Shown: one piece after another, positions 7,449 through 15,428 of the stretch | Numbering within the stretch: the first letter of the stretch is position 1 | Layout: every line of letters starts with the position of its first letter | NCBI GenBank assembly: GCA_014381555.1 | Contig: JACNLO010000050.1 | Location: 1-35,093, forward strand | DNA: 35,093 nt | Origin: Planctomycetota bacterium | Lineage (GTDB): Bacteria; Planctomycetota; Phycisphaerae; Phycisphaerales; SM1A02 | Direction of reading: 5' to 3' | Position numbers and translations under genes: made by a program | The notes under the pieces: generated by a model | Told to the model about the DNA's origin: nothing | Seen by the model: the letters and a program-made list of their open reading frames with translations, nothing else | The model's database searches: none

Positions 7449-7481
7449 ACAGGCAAAGTGATGTATCCTGTTGGGGCAAGG

Positions 7482-8966
7482 ATGCACACGATAGAAACGC
7501 TACTACAAGGGCTTGATGCACGGATGCAGTTCAACACGAACGCATTGGTGACGGATGTCGTGCAACACTCCGATAGAGTGACCCAAGGTTCAATATTTAT
7601 TGCCAGAAGCGGGGTTCGAAGAGATGGTGCTGCGTTTATCGATGATGCGATTAACAAAGGAGCTGTTGCAATCCTTTGCACTCCGGAAGTAGCTACTACA
7701 CTTGAGCATCGCAACATTACTATTATTGAAACGTGCGACCCTTGCAAAGTTGGTGCGATTATTGCAGAGCGCTTTCATGGGAACCCCTCTAGTAAACTTA
7801 AGCTAGTTGGAGTGACTGGAACCAATGGGAAAACCACTGTTTCATGGTTAGTGCAACACATTTTAAATGAAACTGGAATGAAGTGCGGGATGCTTGGGAC
7901 TATCGTGTGCGATGATGGTCTAGCAGAAGAACAGTCGTCACTTACAACACCTAGTTTTTGTGATGTTGGAAAAATACTTCACGCAATGGTTGACAATGGA
8001 TGCAAAGCAGCAGTCATGGAATGTTCAAGCCACGCTCTTGACCAAGGACGCGTAGCAGCACTTGATTTTGATATTGGTGTGTTCACAAATTTATCTGGTG
8101 ACCATCTTGATTATCATGGCTCTGTAGATTCATACTTGCAATCGAAAATGAAATTGTTTGATTGTATTTCTCAATGTGCTGTTATCAATATGGATGACCC
8201 AGCTAGTTGGTCTGTTGCAGACCGTACTACTGCAGAGGTTATTTCCTGTAGGACAGAGAGCGATGCAGCTACTTCATGGGTAGAAATTATCGACGAGAAG
8301 CTTGATGGCTCACTTATCCGGTTGCATGGAGTGTGGGGTGTGGTTGAGGCGAAGCTTCCATTGCTCGGAAGACATAATGCAACAAACGCATTGCAAGCAA
8401 CTGTGGTAGCACACGCACTTGGTATTGAGATTTCACAAATTGCAATGGCGATTTCAAGTGCTCAGTCTCCTCCTGGACGCCTTGAGCGTGTTCAAGAAAT
8501 TGGATCAACCGTATTCGTTGATTTTGCACATACTGATGATGCCCTTGAAAAAATGCTTTGGTCTGTTCGGGATTTGCTGCCCGAAGGTGGGAAGTTGCAC
8601 ATAGTCTTTGGCTGTGGCGGTGATCGAGATCGCTCAAAACGACCTCGTATGGGCTGTGTTGCTTCCACTGTTGGAGATGTTGCTTACGCTACAAGTGATA
8701 ATCCACGTAGTGAAGATCCAGAAGACATTCTTGATGAAGTGCTGATTGGAGTACCTTTAGACCGTCGCTCCTTAGTTCATCGAATTGCTGATCGAAAAGT
8801 AGCAATCCAGACTGCCATTGCAGCAGCTGCGGAATGCGATGTGGTTGTCATTGCAGGAAAGGGTCATGAGAAAAACCAAATATTGAGTGACAAAGTGATT
8901 CCATTTGATGATGTTAAAATTGCACAGGAAGCAATTCGACACAGAAAAATGAGCGGGAAGTCGTGA
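7482..8966 (+). CDS. murE: UDP-N-acetylmuramoyl-L-alanyl-D-glutamate-2,6-diaminopimelate ligase
   Basis: Adds the third residue to the peptidoglycan stem peptide. The ~494-residue Mur ligase has the N-terminal uridine-binding domain, P-loop GVTGTNGKTT, TNLSGDHLDYHG and KMKLF (carbamylated Lys position), GRHNATNALQA and, near residue 410, DNPRSEDP, the motif typical of meso-diaminopimelate-adding enzymes. The start is uncertain: in-frame GTG at 7458, ATG at 7461 and ATG at 7482 are possible. I chose 7482 because MHTIETLLQGL lines up with the usual family N-terminus. It overlaps murF by four bases (GTGA). Confidence 0.95.
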   Translation: MHTIETLLQGLDARMQFNTNALVTDVVQHSDRVTQGSIFIARSGVRRDGAAFIDDAINKGAVAILCTPEVATTLEHRNITIIETCDPCKVGAIIAERFHGNPSSKLKLVGVTGTNGKTTVSWLVQHILNETGMKCGMLGTIVCDDGLAEEQSSLTTPSFCDVGKILHAMVDNGCKAAVMECSSHALDQGRVAALDFDIGVFTNLSGDHLDYHGSVDSYLQSKMKLFDCISQCAVINMDDPASWSVADRTTAEVISCRTESDAATSWVEIIDEKLDGSLIRLHGVWGVVEAKLPLLGRHNATNALQATVVAHALGIEISQIAMAISSAQSPPGRLERVQEIGSTVFVDFAHTDDALEKMLWSVRDLLPEGGKLHIVFGCGGDRDRSKRPRMGCVASTVGDVAYATSDNPRSEDPEDILDEVLIGVPLDRRSLVHRIADRKVAIQTAIAAAAECDVVVIAGKGHEKNQILSDKVIPFDDVKIAQEAIRHRKMSGKS

Positions 8967-10294
8967 CTTTTTCAACTGAGCAACTTGCACGTTACGTTCA
9001 GGGGTCGTTGCAAGGAGACTCAAATGTGCAATGCAATGGTGCTTCGATTGATTCAAGAAGTTGCGAAATTGGGAATGTTTTCTTTGCCTTGGAAGGAGAA
9101 CATGCTGATGGGCATCAATTTGTCAAACAAGCATTTGAAGCGGGTTGTGCAGTTGTTGTTGCAGAGCGTGAGATAGAAGTGGGAGCCCCAGTCGTTCTCG
9201 TTGAAAATGCTCGGAGTGCGTTGTTTGAACTTGCTTTGCAAAGGCGCAAAGAACTTTCCGTTACGAAAGTTATCTCGGTAACAGGTTCAGTTGGTAAAAC
9301 TACGACAAAAAATTTAATCGCATCCTTGCTCGGTGAACATGTTGTAGCTTCCAAAAAAAGTTTTAATAATGATTTGGGTGTTCCATTGACAATTCTTGAT
9401 GCCGAGCATGCCGAGTTTCTAGTTGCTGAAGTTGGAGCAAATGATGTTGGGGAGATTGAGCCACTTGCTAATTTAGTGCAACCAGATATTGCGGTATTGA
9501 CTGCAATTGGACTAGCACATTTAGAAGGCTTTGGTGATTATGAAACAGTTTTAACTGAGAAAGTTAAATTGCTCCAAGCGTTGCCTCCAGATGGTGTTGC
9601 CATAGTGCCAGAGAGTATTGATTTGTCATCCTTTTCTATTGCTGCTTCAATTTGCACGGTTGGAACTTCTCCTGAAGCAGACGTGCAGATTGAGATTGGA
9701 ACAAACGATTTGGGGTATGCCACGCTTCGAATTGGAAATGATGAAGTGGTACTTTCAATCCTTGGAAAACACAATGCGATGAATGCTGCCCTCGCTCTTG
9801 TAGCTGTTGGATATGCACGCCCAGAATGTCAGCGGAGACATTTGATGCAAGAAATTTCTTGTGTGGAAGCCCCGTCAGGTCGCTTGCAAATTCATGAGTG
9901 CAATGGTATTACTTTTCTTGATGATTCATACAACGCGAATCCCACCTCGATGCAAAGTGCCTTAGAACTTTTTGGAGAGATATTGTGCGGGCGCAAGGTC
10001 CTTATTCTTGGAGATATGCTAGAACTTGGTGAACATTCGTATGCTGAACACCAGACTCTTAGCGCAAGTATCAACACTGCTCAAGCAGATGTAGTCATTC
10101 TTGTTGGGGATTACATGAAAATTCCTTCTCGCTCTGTGGCTTCTATCTACGAACCTGAAGCATCTGCAGAAGCGATGGTAAGAATCGCTGGTTTGCTTGA
10201 TGTAGGAGATACGGTTTTAATAAAAGGGTCGCGAGGATTGAAACTAGAAAGAATTATTGAAATGAAACGGCAAACAAAAGTTTCTAGTAGTTAG
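8963..10294 (+). CDS. murF: UDP-N-acetylmuramoyl-tripeptide-D-alanyl-D-alanine ligase
   Basis: Adds D-Ala-D-Ala to complete the UDP-MurNAc pentapeptide. The 443-residue Mur ligase has the N-terminal DSRSCEIGNVFFALEGEHADGH block, P-loop VTGSVGKTTTK, KSFNNDLGVPLT, NDVGEI, GKHNAMNAALA, and DDSYNANPTSM with GDMLELGEHS in the C-terminal domain. The length is normal. The GTG start overlaps the murE stop; mraY begins 19 bases after the end. The order murE-murF-mraY is the ancestral dcw order. Confidence 0.97.
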   Translation: MTFSTEQLARYVQGSLQGDSNVQCNGASIDSRSCEIGNVFFALEGEHADGHQFVKQAFEAGCAVVVAEREIEVGAPVVLVENARSALFELALQRRKELSVTKVISVTGSVGKTTTKNLIASLLGEHVVASKKSFNNDLGVPLTILDAEHAEFLVAEVGANDVGEIEPLANLVQPDIAVLTAIGLAHLEGFGDYETVLTEKVKLLQALPPDGVAIVPESIDLSSFSIAASICTVGTSPEADVQIEIGTNDLGYATLRIGNDEVVLSILGKHNAMNAALALVAVGYARPECQRRHLMQEISCVEAPSGRLQIHECNGITFLDDSYNANPTSMQSALELFGEILCGRKVLILGDMLELGEHSYAEHQTLSASINTAQADVVILVGDYMKIPSRSVASIYEPEASAEAMVRIAGLLDVGDTVLIKGSRGLKLERIIEMKRQTKVSSS

Positions 10295-10313
10295 CCGACG
10301 ATAGACATTACAC

Positions 10314-11483
10314 ATGCTGTATAACTTATTGCAATACATGGACGAGTGGCTCGACAGTGCCGGGCTGTATTCATTTCTTCAAGTTCTCTATCAACGTGAG
10401 TTCCGAGCATTCACCGCTGTTGTTGTTGCATTTTTTATAGTTATTCTTTTTGGCAAGCCACTCATCCGGCTTTTAATAAAATGGAAAATTGGGGATCACG
10501 CTAATTTCGATCATGCTGAATTAGATGCGCTTATGAAAAGTAAGGAAAATACCCCAACAATGGGCGGGGTGTTAATAATTGGCTCAGTCTTAGTGACAAC
10601 ATTCCTCTTTGCAGATCTCTTTAATCAATATATCCGCTTGCTCATGATGGCAATTGCTATGTTCGCTGTATTAGGCGGTGTCGATGATTATCTAAAATTG
10701 GTTGCGGGGCATAGAAAGCCAGGTTCTAGAGATGGGTTATACCGTTGGGAGAAGTTGCTGTTTCAGTTTGGTATTGGAGTTGTTGTAGCATTTATGGCGT
10801 GGAAATACGCTGGTGTCAGTGAAGCGGCTCGTTCATTAACGCTTCCATTTATGAGGACGTATGTTCCTGGGACCGAAGCACTAATTATTTCTCCCAAGGT
10901 CATAGTTCTTGGTGCTAGCTCATTTATTGTCTTTGCAATTTTTATGGTGATGCTGATGTCAAATGCTGTAAACATTACAGACGGACTTGATGGTTTGGCT
11001 CCTGGAACGGTAATGATTGCTAGTTTTGCGATGATGGTGTTATGTTTTATTTCAGGTTCTCCAGACCTTGCTGGTTATCTGCTTCTTCCATATATTGAAG
11101 GGGCGGCTGAAATGATGGTGGTTGCGGGGGCGGCGGCGGGAGCTTGTTTGGGATTTTTGTGGTTTAATTGCCATCCAGCGCAAGTCTTTATGGGTGATAC
11201 TGGTTCAATGCCTCTTGGAGGGTTACTTGCAACAATTGCAGTTATTATTCGTCAAGAATTTTTACTACTTATAATTGGTGGAATTTTTATTATCGAGATT
11301 GGGAGTAGTTTTTTGCAGATTTACTACTCAAAGTTCACATGTGGAAAACGCATCTTCAAATGCGCTCCGATTCACCACCATTACCATCGAAAGGGTTGGT
11401 CAGAATCACAAGTCGTCACTCGGTTTTGGGTTATCTCGGTAATCCTCGCGATGATCGCCCTAGTCACAATTAAAATGCGTTGA
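10314..11483 (+). CDS. mraY: Phospho-N-acetylmuramoyl-pentapeptide-transferase
   Basis: Integral membrane enzyme that transfers phospho-MurNAc-pentapeptide to undecaprenyl phosphate, giving lipid I. The 389-residue protein has about ten hydrophobic helices and the family signatures TPTMGG, VDDYLKL, NITDGLDGLAPG, FMGDTGSMPLGG and the cytoplasmic APIHHHYHRKGW. Family members are usually about 360; the extra length is mostly an N-terminal segment and a loop near residue 180. It is the last gene of the plus-strand run and is convergent with the pseudouridine synthase gene, six bases away. The usual followers murD, ftsW and murG are not here. Confidence 0.97.
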   Translation: MLYNLLQYMDEWLDSAGLYSFLQVLYQREFRAFTAVVVAFFIVILFGKPLIRLLIKWKIGDHANFDHAELDALMKSKENTPTMGGVLIIGSVLVTTFLFADLFNQYIRLLMMAIAMFAVLGGVDDYLKLVAGHRKPGSRDGLYRWEKLLFQFGIGVVVAFMAWKYAGVSEAARSLTLPFMRTYVPGTEALIISPKVIVLGASSFIVFAIFMVMLMSNAVNITDGLDGLAPGTVMIASFAMMVLCFISGSPDLAGYLLLPYIEGAAEMMVVAGAAAGACLGFLWFNCHPAQVFMGDTGSMPLGGLLATIAVIIRQEFLLLIIGGIFIIEIGSSFLQIYYSKFTCGKRIFKCAPIHHHYHRKGWSESQVVTRFWVISVILAMIALVTIKMR

Positions 11484-11489
11484 AAGACT

Positions 11490-12638
11490 TCATTTGATTG
11501 CTTGATCAAGGTCGATGATTGCATCTGGAAGTTTCGGTGCTTTTTTGAACCGATGTTTCCTGAGCATCGTGATAAGAGTAGCCATATCGCCATGTACTGG
11601 TGCGGTGAATTCGGTTTGCTCAGTTGTAATTGGGTGGGAGATTGCAAGAAACGCAGCATGTAAAGCTTGTCGTTGAATGACGTGTTGAGTACGAGGCAGA
11701 TCAAATGCAATACCTCGTGGAACAATGTCTGAAACTTTTAAGTGCTTCCCACCATAGATGTCATCACCAACAATTGGGTAGCCAAGATGCTGAAGGTGCA
11801 AGCGTATTTGATGAGTGCGACCCGTTTTTAAATCCAGTTCTAGCAATGTATATCCATCGTAAATTTCGCGAACATGAAAAACAGTAACCGATGGCTTTCC
11901 AGTTTCGTCCCATCGGACTGCATACCCATCTCGTTTGGTGGGGTGTTTGCCAAGAGGAACATCAATACTGTCTGTCAGAGGTTCGACTTCGCCATGCACA
12001 ACAGCGAGATATCGTTTTCTAGTTTTTCTTTGTTCAAATTGTTTGCTAAGTCTCCAATGAGCGGTGTCCGTTTTTGCAGCAATCATGACACCAGTAGTGT
12101 GGCGGTCAAGTCGATGCACAATTCCTGGACGAGCAAATTCTTCACCGACAGTTGAGAGTGAGCCGTCACTTTCATGTTGGAAATGCCATGCTAATGCATT
12201 GACAATAGTTCCAGATTTGTTTGATCGAGCAGGGTGAACGATAATGTCATCATCCTTGTTTATCACGACAAGATCCTTGTCCTCAAAAATAATTTTAAGT
12301 GGAATGTGCTCAGCTGGGATATCGGTTGAAGGTGGTGGTGGCAAGATGATATTGACAATATCGCCTTTGTGTAATTTTGTTGAACCCTTTGGAAAGGAAT
12401 TATTTATAGTGACGGATTTCTCTTCGATCAAACGTTTAATGCTTGTCCTAGACAAGAATGGAATACGAGTCGCAAGATAACTATCCAAACGTCGGTTTAG
12501 ATTTTTTGAAATCGTGAAGGTTGCTTCGATAGATGATTCGTCTTCGCCACGTTGTTCGTATGCGCGAAACAATGCGTCAGTATCGATATTGCCTCCGCCA
12601 TCTAAAAACTTTTTTGACCGATTACTCGGTAAACGCAT
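11490..12638 (-). CDS. RluD/RluC-type 23S rRNA pseudouridine synthase
   Basis: Converts specific uridines in large-subunit rRNA to pseudouridine. The 382-residue protein has a ~45-residue N-terminal extension, an S4 RNA-binding domain (about 47-105; RRLDSYLATRIPFLSRTSIKRLI) and the RsuA/RluD catalytic domain with GIVHRLDRHTTG (172-183, catalytic Asp178). KTGRTHQIRLHLQHLGYPIVGD lies later in that domain. The exact target site (RluD against RluC class) cannot be fixed by eye. It follows the YfgM-like gene by two bases in the same direction, suggesting an operon. Confidence 0.92.
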   Translation of the reverse strand: MRLPSNRSKKFLDGGGNIDTDALFRAYEQRGEDESSIEATFTISKNLNRRLDSYLATRIPFLSRTSIKRLIEEKSVTINNSFPKGSTKLHKGDIVNIILPPPPSTDIPAEHIPLKIIFEDKDLVVINKDDDIIVHPARSNKSGTIVNALAWHFQHESDGSLSTVGEEFARPGIVHRLDRHTTGVMIAAKTDTAHWRLSKQFEQRKTRKRYLAVVHGEVEPLTDSIDVPLGKHPTKRDGYAVRWDETGKPSVTVFHVREIYDGYTLLELDLKTGRTHQIRLHLQHLGYPIVGDDIYGGKHLKVSDIVPRGIAFDLPRTQHVIQRQALHAAFLAISHPITTEQTEFTAPVHGDMATLITMLRKHRFKKAPKLPDAIIDLDQAIK

Positions 12639-12640
12639 CG

Positions 12641-13393
12641 TTACTGACCAGTTTCAGAAAGATCGGTCAACTCATCAATCGATGGATTAATTGGTGCTGA
12701 TTCTCGCTCTTCTGATAGTTTATTCCATGCAGCTACTTCGGCATCCGTTGGGAGAATTACTGCTTCGGTTAAGCTCTCAAGTGAGTCTATTCGAGTTTGT
12801 GCTTGGGAAGCAAGTGCTGGGTATTGTTGACCAGATCGAGTGACCACGGTTTCATAGAAACCGCGAGCAGAATCGATATCGCCTTTAGATTCAGAAACTG
12901 ATGCACGTCCATGAAGCCCACTGATTGTAAGAAGAGTATGTCCAGGGGATTTGTCATCTTCTGCAACAACCAGAGCATAGAGCGCGTCGGCTTTTTCTAG
13001 ATAAAATGTTCTATCCTCTTCAGAGAGCTCTGTTGAAAAGTCGTCGTCACTGCCTAGAGTTTGACCAGTTGTTACTGATCGCATGTATCCATCAGCTGCG
13101 CTGAGTAAACCAAGTTGTTTAAGGGAATCAATTTCACTGTATGTTTGAGCGACGTCCTCTAATGATGCTGGCAAACCAGATTGCCCAGCTTCTATGTAAG
13201 CGATCCATGCTTCTACTCTATGTGCGACCTTACCAGCTTTGTAGTTGTTGTAAAACATAAAAGCTGAAAGAACGATTAAGATGATGAACAGATAACTTGG
13301 TCCCTTGGTTTTAAGCCAATAAACGAAATCCTCGTTTACTTTGCTCTCAGAGAGATCAGCGGTTTGAATATCTTTTAATCTGTCGCGGTCCAT
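12641..13393 (-). CDS. YfgM-like membrane-anchored TPR protein
   Basis: A 250-residue protein with a short charged cytoplasmic N-terminus, one transmembrane helix at about residues 34-52 (YLFIILIVLSAFMFYNNY) and an extracytoplasmic helical part. The ladder includes EKADALYALVVAEDD, LHGRASVSESKGDIDSARGFYETVV and YPALASQAQTRIDSLES. The layout matches TPR_21/YfgM-type proteins, which in E. coli associate with the Sec translocon chaperone network; that role is not shown here. It has a promoter and a Shine-Dalgarno sequence (AAGGAA about 8 bases before ATG) and is co-directional with the pseudouridine synthase gene. Confidence 0.75.
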   Translation of the reverse strand: MDRDRLKDIQTADLSESKVNEDFVYWLKTKGPSYLFIILIVLSAFMFYNNYKAGKVAHRVEAWIAYIEAGQSGLPASLEDVAQTYSEIDSLKQLGLLSAADGYMRSVTTGQTLGSDDDFSTELSEEDRTFYLEKADALYALVVAEDDKSPGHTLLTISGLHGRASVSESKGDIDSARGFYETVVTRSGQQYPALASQAQTRIDSLESLTEAVILPTDAEVAAWNKLSEERESAPINPSIDELTDLSETGQ

Positions 13394-13420
13394 ACGTGTA
13401 TTCCTTGTAAAGAATTTCGT

Positions 13421-13449
13421 ATTCTAGCCCATAGCGAGCAATCTAGCAA
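13421..13449 (-). promoter_or_regulatory. Promoter of the YfgM-like gene
   Basis: On the minus strand TTGCTA (13444-13449), a 17-base spacer and TAGAAT (13421-13426). The start codon is 27 bases past the -10 box and is preceded by AAGGA, so this is a conventional leadered transcript, in contrast to several other genes of the window. Confidence 0.6.
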
Positions 13450-13479
13450 ATTGTTGCGGTTTAGTTGTGATTTACAAGA

Positions 13480-14439
13480 TTATTTCAGATGAAGTCGGTC
13501 AGCAGCGTTTTGGAGTTGTTCCAAGCAGGCAGAAAGATAACGAGGATCACCTTCTGATTGCATGAAAGCAGGTGCAGTTGCAGCAAGGAGAAGTCGTCGA
13601 ATATCAACAAAATCGTTGTAATCATCATCAACCCGCATGCCTAGGGACTTTCTCGCTACCGCCATTGCGTGTACTGGCTTCGTTGTTTTGAGCCTGCTCT
13701 TGTACCCCCATAGTTGGCGTTCTAGATACACGGCATCTTCAACCCAATGTCCAGCATGTACTTCTGCAAGATCGATGAGTGACACCTTGGCGTCTGGCTT
13801 TTCGCTTCTACACATTGCATTAGCGAAATGAAGATCGCCGTGGAGCCATTGGTCAATTCGCCTGCTTCGCCATCGTTCAAGGATTATTTTTAGTTTTTTT
13901 GAGAGAAGAGAATGTGCTTTTTTCCATTTTGATTCGTCCTTGATGTGATTCTCTCGTACACTCATTTTAGCTGTTTTCAAAAGTACATCCCAATCTTCTC
14001 GACGTCCTTCTTGATCAATTGGAAACTCACTCGCTGAGTTCGTGAACCGCGCAGCTGCGTTAGCAATTCGATCGATATTAGAAATCTCCCAATGTTTCCC
14101 AAGTGGGCCGATAGGAAAGCGCTCTATGACCATCCATGCAAGGTCATACCCATTGAGTTCCTTTCCGCTTGCGAACAATCTAGGTGCAACCCCGTCTGCA
14201 TTTTGCATACAACGAGTCCAACGAAGTTCGCGCTCAATGACTGGCAATTTGACAACTACCTCGGTTGATTCATCATTCTTATCATTCCATGTTGCAAAGC
14301 CAGTTGCAGCACCACTCCTTTGCCAATCGGTTCTGAACCAATGTATATCCTGAATTTGATTTTGTGTTTGTTTGGTGAGTACTGGTTCTAAAGAACTAGC
14401 AAGTGACGATGGAATCATGCTCTTGGCAGATTCTATCAC
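13480..14439 (-). CDS. APH-fold phosphotransferase of unknown substrate
   Basis: A 319-residue protein of the aminoglycoside-phosphotransferase/choline-kinase fold. A lysine (VVVKLP, about K64) fits the ATP-binding position. The catalytic loop is WLHGDLHFANAM (198-209) and the metal-binding Asp lies in SLIDLAEVHAGHWVEDAVYLE (220-240). The Asp is followed by Leu-Ala rather than the common Phe-Asp. The substrate could be a small alcohol, sugar or amino alcohol; nothing points to antibiotic resistance. The GTG start at 14439 has AAGGA nine bases upstream; an in-frame ATG seven codons later is an alternative. It is divergent from the HAD gene and transcribed alone. Confidence 0.78.
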   Translation of the reverse strand: MIESAKSMIPSSLASSLEPVLTKQTQNQIQDIHWFRTDWQRSGAATGFATWNDKNDESTEVVVKLPVIERELRWTRCMQNADGVAPRLFASGKELNGYDLAWMVIERFPIGPLGKHWEISNIDRIANAAARFTNSASEFPIDQEGRREDWDVLLKTAKMSVRENHIKDESKWKKAHSLLSKKLKIILERWRSRRIDQWLHGDLHFANAMCRSEKPDAKVSLIDLAEVHAGHWVEDAVYLERQLWGYKSRLKTTKPVHAMAVARKSLGMRVDDDYNDFVDIRRLLLAATAPAFMQSEGDPRYLSACLEQLQNAADRLHLK

Positions 14440-14517
14440 TCTTGCTTTTCCTTTAAATCTCGCACAACTAAAGGGTAGTATGAAACAGGATAAGAATCAA
14501 GTCAATTGATTAGGGGG

Positions 14518-14546
14518 TTGCTCAAATCGCCTTTTGAACATAGGTT
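14518..14546 (+). promoter_or_regulatory. Promoter of the HAD hydrolase gene, leaderless type
   Basis: TTGCTC (14518-14523), a 17-base spacer and TAGGTT (14541-14546), then six bases to the GTG at 14553. A G-rich stretch (ACGGGG) between the -10 box and GTG could also serve as a weak ribosome site if transcription starts further upstream. Confidence 0.45.
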
Positions 14547-14552
14547 ACGGGG

Positions 14553-15428
14553 GTGATAACCTCAGAATGGGATGTATTAGTCTTGGATTTGGATGGCACG
14601 CTCTTGTGTAAAGCGGGCGAGGTTTCCGAGCAGAATCTTCATGCACTTGATGAAGTTCGTGATAATGGGATAGAAATCGTGGTTGCAACCGGCAGATGTT
14701 TTGCAGAATGCAAACATATTCTTGACAGGATAAATCACTTTGGAGTTTGCATTACAGCGGGGGGTTCTCAACTCACAGATGCAGAGGGGAACGGAATTGC
14801 TCGGAATGTTGTTGCCCAAAACATTGTTGAATTAGTTACTTCAAATGTTTTACAGAGTGGTCATCGTTGTTTGCTATTAAAAGATGCAACGGTCTGTGAC
14901 GCTCAGTATGTCCTCGTTGGAGACGCGCCATTGCATCATGCCTCAACGTGGTGGTTTGAAACTTTAGGAATTTCCTTGCTTGAAGTTGACACGATAGAAG
15001 AAGATCCATGGCCCGAGCATACTCTGCGTGTTGGCGCGGTAGCACTTGAAGAGCACTTGCTACCAATTGCACTACATTTAGAAAACGAACTAGAAGGAAA
15101 GGCAAAATTACAGCATTGGTCTGCGGTAACATGTTCTGAAGCAACTGGATCATCGACGCATCTACTTGAAGTATTTGGGTATAGCGTGAACAAATGGTCA
15201 ATGCTAGAAAAACATCTTGGCAATGAGTTTGATCGGACGCGTATTGCTGCAATTGGAGATGGTCTAAATGATATTGAATTATTAAAAGAAGTTGGGCTTT
15301 CAATTGTTATGGAGAATGCGAATGACGATGTTCAACTATACGCTGATGTATTGACGGGCCACCATGATAATCATGGGTTCTCAGAAGCAATGCGCCGCTG
15401 GATAATTCCAGGACAAGGTCAAACATGA
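14553..15428 (+). CDS. HAD-superfamily hydrolase, Cof type
   Basis: A 291-residue phosphatase-like protein. Motif I is LDLDGTLL (11-18, nucleophile Asp12 and acid Asp14), motif II is VVATGR, and motif IV is AIGDGLNDIELL near residue 235, with a type II cap between. Cof-type enzymes act on sugar phosphates, flavin or pyridoxal phosphates; the substrate cannot be chosen here. It starts with GTG and overlaps the following 1068-residue gene by ATGA, so the two are probably translated together and may share a pathway. Confidence 0.88.
   Translation: MITSEWDVLVLDLDGTLLCKAGEVSEQNLHALDEVRDNGIEIVVATGRCFAECKHILDRINHFGVCITAGGSQLTDAEGNGIARNVVAQNIVELVTSNVLQSGHRCLLLKDATVCDAQYVLVGDAPLHHASTWWFETLGISLLEVDTIEEDPWPEHTLRVGAVALEEHLLPIALHLENELEGKAKLQHWSAVTCSEATGSSTHLLEVFGYSVNKWSMLEKHLGNEFDRTRIAAIGDGLNDIELLKEVGLSIVMENANDDVQLYADVLTGHHDNHGFSEAMRRWIIPGQGQT

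Noticed and set aside
13480-14439. Aminoglycoside-resistance phosphotransferase
   Set aside because: Only the general APH-fold kinase motifs are seen; there is no drug-specific signature and no mobile context.
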